Source: an uncultured Clostridia bacterium (GTDB taxonomy: Bacteria; Bacillota; Clostridia; Christensenellales; UBA1242). Taken from it: a DNA stretch of 5,063 bases. The notes under the pieces were generated by a model that was not told the origin of the DNA, searched no databases, and worked only from the letters and a program-made list of their open reading frames with translations. The stretch lies in contig CAMEUD010000084.1 of assembly GCA_945937975.1 (NCBI GenBank), positions 1-5,063 on the forward strand, given 5' to 3'. The position numbers and the translations under genes were made by a program. Shown here piece by piece: positions 4,333 through 5,063 of this stretch (positions within the stretch are counted from its first letter, which is position 1; each line of letters begins with the position of its first letter).

Positions 4333-4710
4333 ATGGAATATTTGATAAAAGACAATAAAAACGACAATATAATTAGTTCCGCATCATCTATTGAAGAATT
4401 ATCAGATGGTTATCATACTTTTAATGAGTTGTATGATTTTAGAAGAGAATATAATGCAGCTCTTGTAAATACTGGAGTATGGAAAGCACATAAAAGTTAT
4501 AGACATCACAATGGTGAACTATGTTTTGGTGGTGGTTGGTTCATTGTGATGATTGACACTCCATTTGGACAGATAAGTAATCATTATGAAAATAAGTACT
4601 GGGATGAATTCCATTGTGAGGAAAAAGAAGTTGCAGACGAATGGGATGGACATACTGATAAAGAAGTACTTAATAGACTATATTATTCCAATAAACATTG
4701 GGAGGATTGA
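4333..4710 (+). CDS. Conserved phage hypothetical protein, 125 aa ('HTFNELYDFR' family)
   Basis: Function unknown. I recognise the layout from phage and prophage proteins in many gut bacteria: DGYHTFNELYDFR (25-37), a W-K-x-H-K-S-Y-R-H-H-N-G segment (50-61), FGGGWFIV (65-72), a QISNHYE segment (80-86), a W-D-E-F stretch (90-93) and the closing WDGHTDKEVLNRL (104-116). Conserved His, Trp and Asp residues give it an enzyme-like look (H28, H53, H58, H59, H84, H107), but no activity is known to me. It is soluble, of usual length and apparently intact. The C-terminal W-E-D before TGA is encoded by the SD leader of the next gene, as in the 3456-3959 gene. Confidence 0.88.
   Translation: MEYLIKDNKNDNIISSASSIEELSDGYHTFNELYDFRREYNAALVNTGVWKAHKSYRHHNGELCFGGGWFIVMIDTPFGQISNHYENKYWDEFHCEEKEVADEWDGHTDKEVLNRLYYSNKHWED
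4701..4705 (+). promoter_or_regulatory. SD in GGAGGATTGATT leader, before the 4713 gene
   Basis: GGAGG lies seven bases before ATG 4713. The block 4697-4715 matches 3946-3965 except for one missing G. It decides the start: a TTG at 4698 lies upstream of the SD and can be dismissed. Confidence 0.85.
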
Positions 4711-4712
4711 TT

Positions 4713-4880
4713 ATGTATACATATTTCCAGCCAAGAATATCTGTCGAACAAGAAGAGGCAGATATAAAAGAAATGATTGATGAAGAATATGCACGAAGAG
4801 AACAAGAAAATCGTGATTATTATAAACAAATAGAAGAGGAATATTACAGATCTTTGGAGGATAGAAATTATGACGATTAA
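4713..4880 (+). CDS. Small charged helical protein, 55 aa
   Basis: I do not recognise a family. After a short aromatic N-terminus (MYTYFQPRI) the protein is almost entirely Glu, Asp, Arg, Lys, Gln and Tyr. Residues about 11-48 form one long, strongly acidic helix, probably a coiled coil. Such peptides in phages are often anti-host factors or assembly aids, but nothing here shows which. The start is ATG 4713, seven bases after GGAGG; the frame stays open upstream to a TTG at 4698, which would overlap the SD and is unlikely. Its last 11 bases overlap the start of the next gene, so the two are probably co-translated. Confidence 0.75.
   Translation: MYTYFQPRISVEQEEADIKEMIDEEYARREQENRDYYKQIEEEYYRSLEDRNYDD
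4856..4860 (+). promoter_or_regulatory. SD before the 4870 gene
   Basis: GGAGG lies nine bases before ATG 4870, inside the 4713 gene. The block CTTTGGAGGATAGAAATT is a looser relative of the other GGAGGAT leaders. Confidence 0.75.
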
Positions 4881-5055
4881 AATTGAAGATGGTATTGATG
4901 ATTTAACAGCAATTAGTCTTGTAAAAAAGGTTATTGAACAAGGGAAAATAAGTGATGATGGTAATAGTTATTGTTATTTAACCTTCTTTGATAATATAGT
5001 TGTAGAAACCAGACAATATCGAAAATCTCCATGTTTCAGGGTATGTAAAAAATAA
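4870..5055 (+). CDS. Small conserved-looking phage protein, 61 aa
   Basis: Function unknown. The protein has an N-terminal helix (about 9-24, DDLTAISLVKKVIEQG), then ISDDGNSYCYLTFF (27-40), two probable beta strands (IVVETRQY) and an end CFRVCKK. I recall similar 'helix, G-x-I-S-x-D/N-G-x-x-Y-C-Y' small proteins from phages of gut bacteria, none with a known role. Three cysteines (C34, C55, C59) are notable for its size. The start is supported by an SD nine bases upstream and by the 11-base overlap with the previous gene. The stop TAA lies eight bases from the window end. The protein is complete, but the operon may continue. Confidence 0.8.
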   Translation: MTIKIEDGIDDLTAISLVKKVIEQGKISDDGNSYCYLTFFDNIVVETRQYRKSPCFRVCKK

Positions 5056-5063
5056 ACTTCTTT

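Noticed and set aside
4698..4712. TTG start giving a 60-residue version of the 4713 protein
   Set aside because: That start overlaps the GGAGG that serves ATG 4713 and has no SD of its own.

Overview
The window is AT-rich (by eye about one third G+C), densely packed, and reads as part of a bacteriophage or prophage genome, most likely one infecting Bacteroidales. Three things support this. There is a near-perfect Bacteroidetes-type promoter (TTTG, 19 bases, TATCTTTG) ahead of the gene block. There is a phage-style tRNA-Tyr gene beside it. The small proteins include families I know from gut phages: a YopX protein, a DUF551-like protein, the 'KGTKLYS...YRYWED' family and the 'HTFNELYDFR' family. 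No structural, packaging, lysis, replication or integrase gene is visible, so this is an accessory or early region and the host assignment is an inference.

Layout. Positions 1-130 hold no gene but contain two inverted repeats. One (31-78) has a tRNA-like end: a 7-bp stem, a discriminator A and CCA. The other (100-130) abuts the tRNA. Positions 131-213 are tRNA-Tyr(GTA), a class II tRNA with a long variable arm, followed by a strong intrinsic terminator (238-274). A promoter at 336-366 then opens a run of 13 clear plus-strand genes (403-5055), plus one possible hidden small gene at 738-824. Gaps are tiny or negative and I see no internal terminator, so the run looks like one long operon.

The operon has sections. 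The first three clear genes (403, 802, 1081) are unrecognised and have no Shine-Dalgarno (SD) sequence. The next part (1686-2951) has a DUF551-like protein, a small Cys/His-rich protein, YopX and a small membrane/coiled-coil protein; the last three of these follow near-identical AAAGGA(G/T)GTGA blocks that also encode the tail of the gene before. Next comes a stand-alone HAD phosphatase of the polynucleotide kinase 3'-phosphatase (PNKP) type (2944-3459), the only gene with a predictable enzyme activity, followed by a coupled conserved phage gene (3456-3959). The last four genes (3963, 4333, 4713, 4870) each follow a near-copy of a GGAGGAT leader.

How the genes work together can only be partly inferred. 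The 3'-phosphatase heals broken nucleic-acid ends, and with the phage tRNA it fits a role in resisting host tRNA cleavage or repairing DNA, but no kinase or ligase is present here. The other genes look like interchangeable accessory genes, each carried with its own ribosome-binding linker.
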